DNA of 64,000 nucleotides from Chrysopilus asiliformis (GCA_964034945.1 OZ035962.1:48268386-48332385), one strand, 5' to 3'; positions 10,225 to 21,341 are shown, numbered from the stretch's first letter. The notes: generated from the letters alone by a model not told the origin. Numbers and translations are program-made.

Positions 10225-10632
10225 AAATATCGTTCTCTCAGTAGTAAAATACATACTTATATGTGTGTGTGCATCATACCAAAAACCCATCGCTCGAGGC
10301 TTTCATTCATTTTTATGCGAGACCCACAAACCGTTTTGAACACGAAGCGAAAACTATTTTCGTTCCCAAGAACGAGAGTCGGGAACCACATCAAACGATT
10401 TTGCCGTTAAGAGCGACACTTTTCAGAGCGAAAAGAACAAAATAACATGACATTCAATACATCAAATTCAATACACACAAAGGAGAAGCATAAAAAGAGT
10501 ATAAATATGAAATCTGTACTACAAGCAGCAAACACAGCATAACAGCGGCAATTGGCGATGGCGATCGTTGTTGGCGATCGTTGTAGGCGGAAATAAAAAA
10601 AAATGAACTGAATAAAAAAAAGTGAATTAAAA
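10225..10632. other. Spacer with a segment repeated near 36.2 kb
   Basis: CATAAAAAGAGTATAAAT and the following CAAGCAGCAAACACAGCATAACAGCGGCA (10488-10548) recur at 36206-36268. The rest is unique. The shared block may be a fragment of an unidentified retroelement leader. No coding region is supported. Confidence 0.5.
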
Positions 10633-11199
10633 CATAACAAAAGCTATAATTGCCAATCTGGCAATCATTGGAGACCCGTATGGTGATATTCGTATCCAAA
10701 TTCGAACAGTTGTACCAAAATTCCACTTTGAAGTCAAACTTTCCAATAAGATTTTTTAAAATTTATTCCAATCGGATTTCGATGTATGGGAGTTTTATGT
10801 AGAATCATATCCTAAATAACTTTTGTTCTTGGACTTTTTTGATAAGATGCACCGTTTTTGAGATATTCACAAAAACCGTTTTCGTTCGTATGGGGGGTAC
10901 CCCCCCTAATGGTCCATTTTTGCCCATTAACGAACTTAGCCTCACATTTTACGAAAAACGAATCTGCGCAAAATTTCAAGTCTCTAGCTCAATCCGTGCG
11001 CCCGCAATCCGCGCTACAGACAGACAGACGGACAGACAGACGGACGGACGGACAGACGGACGGATATGCTAAATTCAACTTTTTTCACCATTCTAAACAC
11101 ACTGGTGTAATTCATTTTTATGTGCGATGACGAGATCTTGGCGTTACAAACGGTAAGGCAAAGTTAATATACCCTTTGGTTTCACCATACGGGTATAAA
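10633..11199 (-). mobile_element. INE-1-like Helentron (#4)
   Basis: Full-length minus copy. Point differences (TTCGATGTATGGG, TTGTACC) match copy #3 and not #2, which identifies it as the inverted partner of #3. Confidence 0.9.
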
Positions 11200-11232
11200 G
11201 TGAATTTTAAAAAAAGTGAGCTTAATGAAAAA

Positions 11233-11821
11233 CATAACAAAAGCTATAATTGCCAATCTGGCAATCATTGGAGACCCGTATGGTGATATTCGTATCAAAA
11301 TTCGAACAGTTATACCAAAATTCCACTTTGAAGTCAAACTTTCCAATAAGATTTTTTAAATTTATTCCAATCGGATTTTGATGTATGGAAGTTTTATGTA
11401 GAATCATATCCTAAATAACTTTTGTTCTTGGACTTTTTTGATAAGATGCACCGTTTTTGAGATATTCACAAAAACCGTTTTCGTTCGTATGGGGGGTACC
11501 CCCCCTAATGGTCCATTTTTGCCCATTAACGAACTTAGCCTTTCATTTTACAAAAAACGGATCTGTGCAAAATTTCAAGTGTCTAGCTCAATCCGTGCGC
11601 CCGCAATCCGCGCCACAGACGGACAGACGGACAGACAGACAGACGGACAGACAGACAGACGGACAGACAGACAGACAGACGGACGGACATGCAGAAATTA
11701 AATATTTTTATGATTCTAAACACACTGGTGTAATTCATTTTTTTTGTGCGATGACGGGATCTTGGCGTTACAAACGGTAAGGCAAAGTTAATATACCCTT
11801 TGGTTTCACCATACGGGTATA
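11233..11821 (-). mobile_element. INE-1-like Helentron (#5)
   Basis: Full-length minus copy, the inverted partner of #2 (shared AAATTTATTCC and GGAAGTTTTATG variants). The linker 11200-11232 is the reverse complement of 6868-6901. Confidence 0.9.
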
Positions 11822-12017
11822 AAAAAACGATAAAACTCTAACAAACAATCAGTCTAGTTCGAAAATCAAAGGAAATGATTACCACTCTGAAATTTTAATT
11901 TTCTTTAACTTCACGAGAAAACCAAGAAATTTTAAAGTTGTTTTTTCTTTGGTTTTTAGGACATAACCAATACTTTTTGATAGGAAAATCTTTACTTTGT
12001 AAATCTATATATATAAA

Positions 12018-12329
12018 CATAACGAAAGCTATAATTGCCAATCTGGCAATTATTGAAAACCCGTATGGTGATTTAAGTGAACGGCGAACAGTTGAATCAA
12101 AATTCCACTTTGAAGTCAAACTTTCCAATAAGATTTTTTAAAATTTATTCCAATCGGATTTTGATGTATGGGAGTTTTATGTAGAATCTTATCCTAAATA
12201 ACTTTTATTCTTGCATTTTTTTGATAAGATGCACCGTTTTTGATATATTCGCAAAAATCGCCTCTAACCCCCCTAATGGTCCATTTTTGTCCATTAACGA
12301 ACTTAGCGTTGCATTTTACGAAAAACGAA
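12018..12329 (-). mobile_element. INE-1-like Helentron, 3' half (#6)
   Basis: The 3' stem-loop and core are present, but the microsatellite and 5' end are missing. The break at about 12329 joins directly to LINE endonuclease sequence, so a deletion removed both the Helentron 5' half and the LINE N-terminus. Confidence 0.85.
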
Positions 12330-13332
12330 CAGGAAAAGGGGCAACGGAGGTGGTGTTGCCTTTTTTATTAATAAAATTATAAAATTTAAAACCAATCTGG
12401 AACTCATCGCAATCAGGACAACGAACCTGACAAAAAACTTTACGGTAATCAACGTGTACCTAAACCCGAAGCTAAACAACGACAGTATCATCAAAGAATT
12501 TGACAACATTCTAGTACAACTAGGGCAAATAGGTAATATTATTTTCACTGGGGATTTCAACGCCAAGTCAACAACATGGGGAGCGAAAGAAACAAACAAA
12601 AGAGGAGAAATACTTGAAGATCTGTTCGAAACCCTAAACTTAAAAGTTATCAATAATGGTGAACCTACATATATAGGAAATGGGGGCAAAACACATCTAG
12701 ATGTAACAGCTGTATCCGCAGGAATCAATACGGAATGGAAAGTGTATTCCCTTAGAATAACTAGCAGCTACCATTTACCAACGATAACAAAGATCGTAGA
12801 CAACAGAATAGAGATAGCCAACAGAATAGAGATAGAAAAAATCCAAAAATGCACAATAAGAGTGGAAGAGGTGAATCATAATCACAAAATTAGCCTACAA
12901 AGAATATACAACAGAAACAAGAGTTTTATTACGCTGAGAAAACTAAAAGAAGTTAATATCGAGATTACAGCAGAGATCCAAAAAGCAAAACAAAAAAGCT
13001 GGGACACATTCTTGGAAGAGCTCAGTGACTAGAAAAACAATCCGAACTTTGTATGGACGAAAATGAAATAGATAAAAAGTAGTAACAAAGAAAAAAACCA
13101 GAAGATATGGACGGAGCAACAAAATAGGGATTTTCTCGAGATGATTGCAGATAAAAGCTTACTGAATCTCAGCAAAGACAACAACCCAGAAAAAACCAAT
13201 GAAATTCTTTGGAACCTAGAAGATTTTACAGATATGATAAAATCAAGAAATAGTTACTCAGCCCCAGATAAAATTGCCTATAGAGAAATAAAGAAACTAG
13301 ATGACAAAACAATTGCCAAGATATACAACTTG
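12330..13332 (+). pseudogene. I-clade LINE, endonuclease region (fragment 1)
   Basis: Frame 1 of an old non-LTR retrotransposon. The APE-type endonuclease is recognisable by GGGVAFFIN, VYLNP, the catalytic-type motif IIFTGDFNAKSTTWG and a downstream THLDVT (SDH region decayed). The N-terminal part including the first catalytic residues is missing. In-frame TAG codons at 13030-13032 and 13069-13071 and a frameshift near 13335 separate it from the RT. The enzyme would nick target DNA to prime reverse transcription. It is inactive. Assignment to the I clade rests on the RNase H found in a later fragment of the same element. Confidence 0.75.
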
Positions 13333-14346
13333 GGTTACAGGTAAAATACCGGTGAACTGGAGAATAATCAAAGTAGTGCCTATCCCAAAAAGAAACAAAT
13401 CAAACGACAACATTGAAAATTTTAGACCAATATGTCTTCTATCATCATTTTTCAAAATACTAGACTCCCTGATCAAAGACACGATTGACAAAAAAAATGA
13501 AAATTCACATATCCTAAGCAATAAATGTTATGGTTTCAGGAAATGTATAAATAACCTCATAAACACAGTTGAGCACCTCAAAGAAAACAAATTAGTTATA
13601 GGATGCTCCCTAGATATAGAAAAGGCGTATGAAGGAGTAGACACGTACATTCTTAAAAATGAACTTAGAGAATCCGACATAGACGAAGGTATAATCAAAT
13701 GGATAACAAGTTTCTTACAGAACAGGCAACTAAAAATGGGTAACACCAAAGTACACACAAGTAAAGGATTAATGCAGGGGAGCCCGACCAGCCCCACACT
13801 CTTCAATATATACACCAGAAGGCTACACAAAATCGAAGATGAGAACACACAAGTCTTCCAGTTTGCAGACGATTTTTTCATACTCTCGACCCACACAAGA
13901 AAGGAAAAAGCGGAGAAGAATCTGACGAAGAAGATTAATGAATTTGAAAAAATTACATCAGACCTAAAATTACAGATAAATATATCAAAAAGTCAGGTAA
14001 TTGCCTTTGGTAATAAGAAAAATGACATAGACATTAGAATAAATAATAAAAGAATTCCTCAAAAAGATTGTATTGAATTCCTGGGAAGAAAGATACAATC
14101 AGGCAGAAGCTCCAAGGAACAAATCAACAAAATGATCTCTAAATCAGAGGGGATAAGCAACCTCATTTTTCTTTTCAACAACTGCAAATCAGGGGTCCAT
14201 CCGAAACTAGGTTTAAGACTTTTCAAGTCATATATCAGACCCGTAATGGAATATGGTGTTACATCGATCAACAGTAACATCAGAGTTAATACCAACAGAA
14301 TACAAACGAAAATAAACAAAGTATTAAGAAAAATCCACAGAGAAGT
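13301..14346 (+). pseudogene. I-clade LINE, reverse transcriptase (fragment 2)
   Basis: Continuous RT frame. Fingers/palm motifs are visible in order: KVVPIPKRNKSNDNIENFRP, LDIEKAYEGVD (a normal AFD is AYE here), GLMQGSPTSPTLFNIY and QFADDFFIL, where FADD replaces the usual YADD. The thumb follows (RPVMEYGV). The frame is cut at 14346 by the gypsy element; the last codons of the apparent ORF (after HREV) are LTR sequence. The missing rest resumes at 19493. Catalytic aspartates of FADD are retained, but the element is broken in many places. Confidence 0.85.
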
Positions 14347-14524
14347 TGTAGGCAAAATAGAGGATATTCCGGGAACCCGAATGAAACGCACCTTCACTTA
14401 TTTAATTAGTCTTTATTGCTAACATTCGATTGACGCTACGACTATTCTATTTGAACGACTGATGATGACTAACTGAAAGGACCTGTTCTTCATCTAGCTT
14501 AGAATACAAATATAATCGTCTACA
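14347..14524 (-). repeat. Gypsy-1 3' LTR
   Basis: 178 bp, TGTAGGCAAAATAG...AATCGTCTACA as read on the plus strand, with TG...CA termini. By eye it is the same as the copy at 19315-19492. Confidence 0.95.
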
Positions 14525-14903
14525 ATCTCGTCCATCCTGACTAAGAATCGTCCCAGATTCTTCACAAAAGTAAAAATTGAACATTTCTTAATAGATAGCA
14601 TTAATTATGCAAAAAGATCTCTTCAATGGATCTAAAAATCTTATGATATGTAACAAAATATGTACAAATATTTGGTAAAATTATTCCGACTACATATTTT
14701 TTATAAAATCAGTTATATTTACGTCTAACGATATCTTAGCTTCTACGTATATATTTATCAAAATTAGTTTTCTTCTTCATAACAGAAATCAGTCTATTCG
14801 GTATTTAGCATTAAATAATTACTACGTCAATCTATTTATAAAAAAAGTTAATACATATTAAAAGTGTTATTAGAAATTTTAATTGAAATCATGTCCAAAT
14901 GTT
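14525..14903 (-). other. Gypsy-1 3' noncoding region
   Basis: AT-rich DNA between the pol stop and the 3' LTR, with no env-like frame. The purine-rich AGTCAGGATGGACGAGAT (minus strand) directly before the LTR is the likely polypurine tract. Confidence 0.7.
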
Positions 14904-17900
14904 TTAATTAAAATTGATATACATTTTCATGTTTGCTACCGAACATATACCTTTATACGGTATTCTGGTCAATTGCAACCCGTCAATATCGCTAATCAGA
15001 TATCTGTCATTGTCCAAAACTTTGTTAATGACGTAAGGTCCACGATATTTAGCCAATAATATTTTATTTACTCCTGGAGTTGTTATGATATTGCGTACCA
15101 TGACAAAATCACCTTCTTTGTACTTAAATGGTCTTTTATGTTTTTTATCAAAATACAATTTATTATAGCTTTGGGTTTTCAAAATTTTGTCTGATGCTTG
15201 AGATCTGATATTTAAAAGGTCCCTTTCATGACTATTGTTAATACTTGCCAAATATTCTAAAACTTTGTCGCAGATTGCACCCTTTTGGTTTATACCAAAA
15301 AGTAACATACTGGGCGTAAATCCAGTACTGCGATTTACAGAATTATTTATTGCAAATTCGACTTTATAGATGTGCGAAGTCCAATCGCTTGTAGTATTTT
15401 CGTCACAGTTTTTTGATAGCATCGGAATTATCGATCGATTAATGCGTTCCACCTGTCCATTCGACTGTGGCGACATCGTTGCAACTTTTATGTGCTGAAC
15501 ATTATTGTCGCGCAAAAAGGACGAAAATTCCTCGGATGTGAAACATTTGCCCCGATCGGATATTATTTTAGAGGGTCTACTATAAGTTTCGAAATAGGAC
15601 TGAAGACATTTTATAGCATCCGAAGATTTGGTACTCGGGACCCCATACAATTTTACGAATTTCGTGAACCCGTCGATCACAACCAAAATGTGTTTTTTAG
15701 TACGCGAGGTAGGTAATGGCCCTAAATGATCAATGTGTAGCATTTCAAATGGTATGTTCCCCTTTGGGATATTATGCAAATTCCCTTCCACTTTTCCTTG
15801 AACAGGTGTGAAGTATATACACTTAAGACAATTCCCTATAAAAGCTTTAATTTTCTCTTTCATATTGGGGAACCAATATGTTTTCTTAAGGAATTCATAA
15901 CATTTCTCAACGCTGTTATGGCACATAGAATCGTGATGGGTTTGGATAACTCGTTCTTCCATAGATTTGGGTACATAAAATGATACCTCCCCTCGGTTCT
16001 TTCGATACACTAGTCCGTTTACCAAAGTATAAAATTTACTGTCCGATTTTTCTAGCTCAGATATAATTTTCATGATTTCTGGATCACGGTGTTGCGCTGC
16101 AGCTAACGCGTACTCAAAAGTAGAATCTTCAACATTTAAAACATTTATACTTCTGCTAAGCGCGTCCACATGACCCATGCGATTTCCGGAACGATGTTCT
16201 ATCTGATAATCGAAATTTTGCAATTCTAAAGCCCAGCGAGCAATTCGTGGATTGATTAATTTTTTATTCAACGTCAAGGTAAGGGACTGACAGTCCGTAA
16301 TTACTTTAAATTTCATCCCTAGGAGATAAACGCGAAATCGTCTTAGCGCATAAATGATCGCAAGAGTTTCAAGCTCAAAGCTGTGATACTTGGCCTCTGC
16401 TTCATTTGTTCTTTTAGAAAAAAAGAAAATCGGGTGCATTTTACCATCATTCTGTCGCTGTAACAGAATTGCTCCGAAGCCGATGGAACTAGCGTCGCAG
16501 TGCAACTCAGTTTCATTAATTGGGCTGTAGATTGCAAGTATAGGGGCCTCTATCAGCTTAGATTTTAGAATTTCAAAAATTTTTAATTTTTCATCATCGA
16601 ACTTAAATTCAACTTCCTTTTTTATTAAGTCGTACAGTGGCTTGGATAGTATTGCGAAATTCTGAATAAAACGTCTGAAATAAGAACACAAGCCCAGAAA
16701 ACTTTGTACGTGTCTCGTACAACTTGGAATAGGAAATTCCTTAATAGCCTTTATGTTTCCGTGGCCCGGACGAATTCCTTTTGCATTCACCACATACCCG
16801 AGGTAATTAATTTCTTCATACAAAAATTGGCATTTATCGATTCTCAGTTGTAACGAGTGTTTTGCAATCCGTCCTATTACCTCCCTTAACACATCGATAT
16901 GCTCTTCGATGGTTTTTGTCGCAATTACCATATCGTCCATGTAGATTATTAGTTTATCGGACACCAACAAATCTTTGAAAATTCGATTGATGAAGCGTTG
17001 AAAGACACTCGGTCCATTTTTGACCCCTAGAGGCATTTTGAGAAACTCAAATTGACCTAATGGTGTCACGAACGAAGTGAATTTCACTGAACCGTTATCA
17101 ACGGTGACGTGATGAAACCCATTCTTTAGATCGAGTGTAGTAAAGAAGCATTTATCACGTAAACGATCGATTAGATCCTCGATTACAGGAAGCGGGTAAT
17201 TTTCACGGACAGTTAGTTTATTTAAATCCCGGTAATCAATGCATAAGCGAAAATCGCCGCTTTTTTTGCGTACCAAAACTATTGGGGATGCATATGGCGA
17301 AGTACTCTCGCGAATTATATTTTTATCTAAGAGATTATCGATTAGTTTCTGTAGCTCTAATTTTTGGAAATATGGAAGTCTGCGTGGCGCACAGTAGAAA
17401 GGCTGATCCTTTGTAAGCTTAATATTTAATTTTACGCTATTTTCTACTTCTGTACCCACAATATTTTTAGCATCGGATAAAATTTCTCGAACCGTGGATT
17501 TTATTTTGAATGGCAAAATCTCATTTATATTTAAGCTCGAAAATTCATTATTATTGTTAGCGACATTGTCGGATATGTCAATTGATAAAATTTTATCGCA
17601 AAAATTATCTTCATCTGTATTACCTGATTTGTCAAATGATACTTGGACATGATTCCGCATATTAGTCCTAATTCCAGAATCGTCATCTAATTTACATCGG
17701 TTTGAAAGTTCTAAATTACTGATGCCAATATAGTCTCTTCCTAAAATTATAGGGTAAGTCATACTATTATCTTCAACAATAAAAACACAAATATCATGTA
17801 TATTATTATAAAAATTAACTAAACAATTTGTGATACCAATTATTTTCAATGGACTGTTGTTTAAGCCGGAAAATCTATGAGTGTCTGCTGCAATCTCTTG

Positions 17901-18224
17901 GATGAATGAGGCTGGAATATGTCTCTTTTGCAGAAAACTGATCGGGCTCCCCGAATCCAATAGTGTTAACAGCGTGATACCTTCAGATTGATAATCAGCA
18001 TCGTGGAAAAAATACTCCAAGTGATGTACAAAGTTATTTGGTATTCCACCCACCTGATGAATACTCCCATCGAAGGCCGCTGATGTTGATGCATGTTGAA
18101 CGGGAACATCTAAGTGTTCTGGTGGTTTGACAACCATTACTGCTTCCTTCGCTGGACAATTCATAGCCCGATGACCTTCTTTACCGCAAGTGAAACACGC
18201 GAATTTACTTTTAAGTTTTGGGCA
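14904..18224 (-). CDS. pol: Gypsy-1 pol: protease-RT-RNase H-integrase
   Basis: The frame opens at 18224 directly after the gag amber codon and is in the same frame as gag; the first internal Met is at 18164. Counting from that Met: aspartic protease DSG at 70-72; RT from about 297 with RLCIDYRDLNK and catalytic YMDD at 408-411; RNase H aspartate in HCDASS at 557 and VDALSR at 666; integrase HHCC zinc domain at about 743-782; catalytic D812, D870, E906 (35 residues between the last two). All key residues are present over 1086 aa with no internal stop. The second gag zinc knuckle (ACFTCGKEGHRAMNC) lies in the first 20 codons, so this frame is physically the C-terminal part of a gag-pol polyprotein. 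Confidence 0.95.
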   Translation of the reverse strand, partial: CPKLKSKFACFTCGKEGHRAMNCPAKEAVMVVKPPEHLDVPVQHASTSAAFDGSIHQVGGIPNNFVHHLEYFFHDADYQSEGITLLTLLDSGSPISFLQKRHIPASFIQEIAADTHRFSGLNNSPLKIIGITNCLVNFYNNIHDICVFIVEDNSMTYPIILGRDYIGISNLELSNRCKLDDDSGIRTNMRNHVQVSFDKSGNTDEDNFCDKILSIDISDNVANNNNEFSSLNINEILPFKIKSTVREILSDAKNIVGTEVENSVKLNIKLTKDQPFYCAPRRLPYFQKLELQKLIDNLLDKNIIRESTSPYASPIVLVRKKSGDFRLCIDYRDLNKLTVRENYPLPVIEDLIDRLRDKCFFTTLDLKNGFHHVTVDNGSVKFTSFVTPLGQFEFLKMPLGVKNGPSVFQRFINRIFKDLLVSDKLIIYMDDMVIATKTIEEHIDVLREVIGRIAKHSLQLRIDKCQFLYEEINYLGYVVNAKGIRPGHGNIKAIKEFPIPSCTRHVQSFLGLCSYFRRFIQNFAILSKPLYDLIKKEVEFKFDDEKLKIFEILKSKLIEAPILAIYSPINETELHCDASSIGFGAILLQRQNDGKMHPIFFFSKRTNEAEAKYHSFELETLAIIYALRRFRVYLLGMKFKVITDCQSLTLTLNKKLINPRIARWALELQNFDYQIEHRSGNRMGHVDALSRSINVLNVEDSTFEYALAAAQHRDPEIMKIISELEKSDSKFYTLVNGLVYRKNRGEVSFYVPKSMEERVIQTHHDSMCHNSVEKCYEFLKKTYWFPNMKEKIKAFIGNCLKCIYFTPVQGKVEGNLHNIPKGNIPFEMLHIDHLGPLPTSRTKKHILVVIDGFTKFVKLYGVPSTKSSDAIKCLQSYFETYSRPSKIISDRGKCFTSEEFSSFLRDNNVQHIKVATMSPQSNGQVERINRSIIPMLSKNCDENTTSDWTSHIYKVEFAINNSVNRSTGFTPSMLLFGINQKGAICDKVLEYLASINNSHERDLLNIRSQASDKILKTQSYNKLYFDKKHKRPFKYKEGDFVMVRNIITTPGVNKILLAKYRGPYVINKVLDNDRYLISDIDGLQLTRIPYKGICSVANMKMYINFN

Positions 18225-19235
18225 CTAAGAACTCAAATGACCAAGTTGACTGCAATTGAAGCATTTTATCTGTTGGGATTTCGATGAATGTTCCGTTGTA
18301 CGGTTTCGTCCTTCCCAGTTCCCCTGAGGTTTATTTTCGACGTATCGATTAGCTGGCATAGTGGATTTCACCTTCTCGTATTTTCGAAGAGCAATTTTTA
18401 ATTCGGTCATAGAATTGGCTCCGTATAGCAACATTTTATTCACAGCCGAATCTTGAATTCCGTTTATCACATAGTGAATCACATCATCCTCGTCAACGTC
18501 CATCAAAACAGCTATCTCTTGCATGGCTATAACGTATTGTTGCATTGTCTCATTGTGTCTTTTCTTTCTCTGCTGCAATTGAATGTGGACATCGGCACGC
18601 GAAACTCGTTTTTTAAATTCTTTCAGAAGCTCCGTTTTTAGCTGGACCCAGGATCGCACTAACACTGATCGCAGAAACAATTTGGCCGTCCCGTTAAGTA
18701 GCCTTTTTGCAAAAATGAATGTCTGCCTAGCGTCCCAACCAAACAATTCGGCTGACTCTTCCACGTTTTGGATCCATTTTTGCACTGAAAAATTATCGTC
18801 GCCGGTAAAAATGGGAATCGACTCCTCGATGTCTTTAAAATGATGGTATGAACCACGTTGACTGCCTTCGTCAATAGATACTAATTTTGCTATTTGATTT
18901 TTTAAATCGGCAATTTCTTTCTTTTTTTGTAAGATTGTCTGTAGATTTTGTATTTCGGTATCCAAATCTTCCACGTTATCATTTTTAGCAACAGTACTTA
19001 CAGAATCATCATCTTCGCTGTCGTCTGGGTCGTCTGAATGTGAAGGGATTATATTCGGCACGTGTTCCCTCAATTCTTCCTCCGAAAGTTCCTTCCACGC
19101 TTCTTCCAAGCGTATCATCAAAGCGAACTTTAAACCTGCCGTGGGTAGGCCCAAATCATCCAATTTGGCCTTTAATTCTCTCACTTTTGCATGAGCCAGG
19201 AAATTCTGGATGCGTGACGCTATTTCGTCCGCCAT
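18225..19235 (-). CDS. gag: Gypsy-1 gag, ending in an amber inside a zinc knuckle
   Basis: 336 aa from an ATG 79 bp inside the 5' LTR. The N-terminal 50 residues (VRELKAKLDDLGLPTAG...LIRLEEAWKEL) resemble a SAP-type helix-extended-helix motif. An acidic linker (DDPDDSEDDDSV) and a coiled-coil-like stretch follow, then a capsid-like region with W motifs. The C-terminus is CFNCSQLGHLSS then TAG (18225-18227) then TGC. With TAG read as one residue the spacing is exactly C-x2-C-x4-H-x4-C, so the stop replaces one residue of the knuckle. It is either an inactivating nonsense mutation or a readthrough site. Confidence 0.9.
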   Translation of the reverse strand: MADEIASRIQNFLAHAKVRELKAKLDDLGLPTAGLKFALMIRLEEAWKELSEEELREHVPNIIPSHSDDPDDSEDDDSVSTVAKNDNVEDLDTEIQNLQTILQKKKEIADLKNQIAKLVSIDEGSQRGSYHHFKDIEESIPIFTGDDNFSVQKWIQNVEESAELFGWDARQTFIFAKRLLNGTAKLFLRSVLVRSWVQLKTELLKEFKKRVSRADVHIQLQQRKKRHNETMQQYVIAMQEIAVLMDVDEDDVIHYVINGIQDSAVNKMLLYGANSMTELKIALRKYEKVKSTMPANRYVENKPQGNWEGRNRTTEHSSKSQQIKCFNCSQLGHLSS

Positions 19236-19314
19236 TCTTAACTTTCCCTACACTATACACTCCTTAGGTACGAATTTTCCGCCAAACTAGGATCTTTATC
19301 CCACTTCTGAGAAC
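19236..19314 (-). promoter_or_regulatory. Gypsy-1 leader with putative primer-binding site
   Basis: Reading minus strand from the LTR: GTTCTCAGAAGTGGGATAAA. The stretch TCAGAAGTGGGAT is complementary to what I recall as the 3' region of insect tRNA-Leu, but the expected leading TGGTG is altered. The leader is short, 79 bp before gag. Confidence 0.5.
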
Positions 19315-19492
19315 TGTAGGCAAAATAGAGGATATTCCGGGAACCCGAATGAAACGCACCTTCACTTATTTAATTAGTCTTTATTGCTAACATTCGATTG
19401 ACGCTACGACTATTCTATTTGAACGACTGATGATGACTAACTGAAAGGACCTGTTCTTCATCTAGCTTAGAATACAAATATAATCGTCTACA
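19315..19492 (-). repeat. Gypsy-1 5' LTR
   Basis: 178 bp, paired with 14347-14524. It is followed on the plus strand by the TSD AAGT. Confidence 0.95.
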
Positions 19493-20746
19493 AAGTATAA
19501 TGGACAGAGAAACAATTTGCACTACGGTTTCTGTGGCATTTATGCTTCATACAAAACTCTAAATTTCCGTGGCTCCCCTGTTGGATGTATTAGTGAGTGG
19601 ATCGTAAAAACCAATTCTCTCTCATTCGTATAGCTACCTATAGATCTGAGAATTAAGCAACTAACGGTGAGAGAGCTGGCAAAAAGCCTATGGATAAACG
19701 TAGAGCTAAGACTAATGCTGAAAAACACAAAAATGAACACAGCTTATAGATGTATATTAGGGTGGATCGCTTTTCTTTTTTCTCGGATTTCGGAAACGGG
19801 GGGGGGGGGGGGGGGGTGGAAAAGTTGTGAATTGATATAAAAACAAATTGTGGAAAGTTTCAGCTCGATCGGAGGTCATCTTCAGTTTCCGCTTTTCGTT
19901 TGAAAATTTGGTATAAAAGTGTGTATGCGCTAAGTGAATTTCTATGTATTTTCGCTAATCAAACTTGCTGTGTCACCGTGTGGAGGCATTTGTAATTCGA
20001 AATCCTTTTTGGGTTTTTTTTTTGTTATTTGTTAACTAATTCAAGCTTTTTTGGAAATCCTCCTTGGTTTTGGTGAAAGTTGAAATTTTTAGTTTAATGC
20101 CAGATTTTCAAAATTTCAAATGAAAAGCGGAAACTGAAAATGACCTCCGATCGAGCTGAAATTTTCCAAATTTTATTTTTACATATATTCACATCTTTTC
20201 CATACCCCCCCCTGTTCACATTGCCACATTTATTTTTTTTGTTCGAGCCGCGATCCACCCTAATGTATATATAACAAATATGAAGGACTATTTGACGAAA
20301 TTATTGAATTCACACAGGATATGAAAATAAGTCAAAAAGTGACTATTGACAAAGATTTTTTCAAGGGATCAGCGGCAAACAAAAACCAGATGGATAGAAG
20401 CGGCATTAATAGCTTATACCAGAGTATGACGAACGAAAAAAAAATAAAGGCTACAAGATATTGTTTACTGACGCATCACTAGGCAGCAAGGAAGCAGGAT
20501 TGGCTTGGTTCTACCCACAGGAGAACATAAGCACAAAGTTTAAATGGGACGGTAGAATATCGTCAATGAATGCAGAAATGATGGCTATAAAAAAAGCAAT
20601 AGAGTGGGCAGAATTAAAAGGATGGTATAAAGTAGCTATATTTACCGACTCACAAGCTAGTTTACAGGAGCTAAACAAGCGAAACATAAAAAACGAAATA
20701 ACCAAAGAACTAAAGAGGGTGATAAATATCACAGACATTGAAAAAA
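19493..20746 (+). pseudogene. I-clade LINE, RT connection and RNase H (fragment 3)
   Basis: After the gypsy TSD the LINE resumes. Degenerate RT-connection sequence (IKQLTVRELAKSLWINVELR) is interrupted by a MITE, then an RNase HI domain spans 20455-20746: IFTDASLGSKEAGLAW, MNAEMMAIKKAIEWA and IFTDSQASLQEL show the catalytic D, E, D in order. The domain stops at 20746, where Helentron #7 has inserted. Its last aspartate reappears at 30451 (EYVDEEAKEA). RNase H downstream of RT places the element in the I group. Inactive. Confidence 0.8.
19760..20260. mobile_element. 501-bp MITE, TA target, GGGTGGATCGC termini
   Basis: GGGTGGATCGC and GCGATCCACCC are flanked by TA (19758-19759 and 20261-20262). 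A second internal inverted pair (TCGGAGGTCATCTTCAGTTTCC and its complement near 20125) makes a long hairpin possible. A 19-G run lies near the left end. Mariner-type by target site. Confidence 0.85.
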
Positions 20747-21341
20747 CATAACAAAAGCTATAATTGCCAATCTGGCAATTATTGAAAACCCGTATGGTAA
20801 TTTAAGTGAACAGCGAACAGTTGTATCAAAATTCCACTTTGAAGTCAAACTTTCCAATAAGATTTTTTAAAATTTATTCCAATCGGATTTTGATGTATGG
20901 GAGTTCTATGTAGAATCATATCCTAAATAACTTTTGTTCTTGGACTTTTTTGATAAGATACACCGTTTTCGAGATATTCACAAAAAACGATTTCGTTCGT
21001 ATGGGGGGTACCCCCCCTAATGGTCCATTTTTGCCCATTAACGAACTTAGCCTCGCATTTTACGAAAAACGGATCTGTGCAAACTTTCAAGTCTCTAGCT
21101 CAATCCGTGCGCCCGCAATCCGCGCCACAGACAGACGGACGGACAGACAGACGGACGGACAGACAGACGGACGGACAGACAGACGGACGGACAGACAGAC
21201 AGACAGACGGACGGACATGCTAAATTCAACTTTTTTTTATCATTCTAAACACACTGGTGTAATTCATTTTTTTATGGATCTTGGCGTTACAAACGGTAAG
21301 GCAAAGTTAATATACCCTTTGGTTTCACCATACGGGTATAA
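20747..21341 (-). mobile_element. INE-1-like Helentron (#7)
   Basis: Full length, minus, inserted in the LINE RNase H domain. It shows the GAAAACCCGTATGGTAATTTAAG variant of the 3' region shared with #6, #10, #11, #13. Confidence 0.9.

Larger units (their letters stand above)
14347..19492 (-). mobile_element. Ty3/gypsy retrotransposon Gypsy-1, full length
   Basis: 5146 bp, inserted in the I-clade LINE with TSD AAGT (14343-14346 and 19493-19496). The two 178-bp LTRs look identical, implying a recent insertion. Gene order on the minus strand is short leader, gag, pol, 3' noncoding; there is no env. The HVDALSR signature and the primer-binding stretch similar to a tRNA-Leu tail suggest the Mdg3/blastopia group, which is an inference from memory. 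Confidence 0.95.

Noticed and set aside
12303..12728. Minus-strand 141-aa ORF
   Set aside because: Antisense of the LINE endonuclease, whose sense frame has clear motifs.
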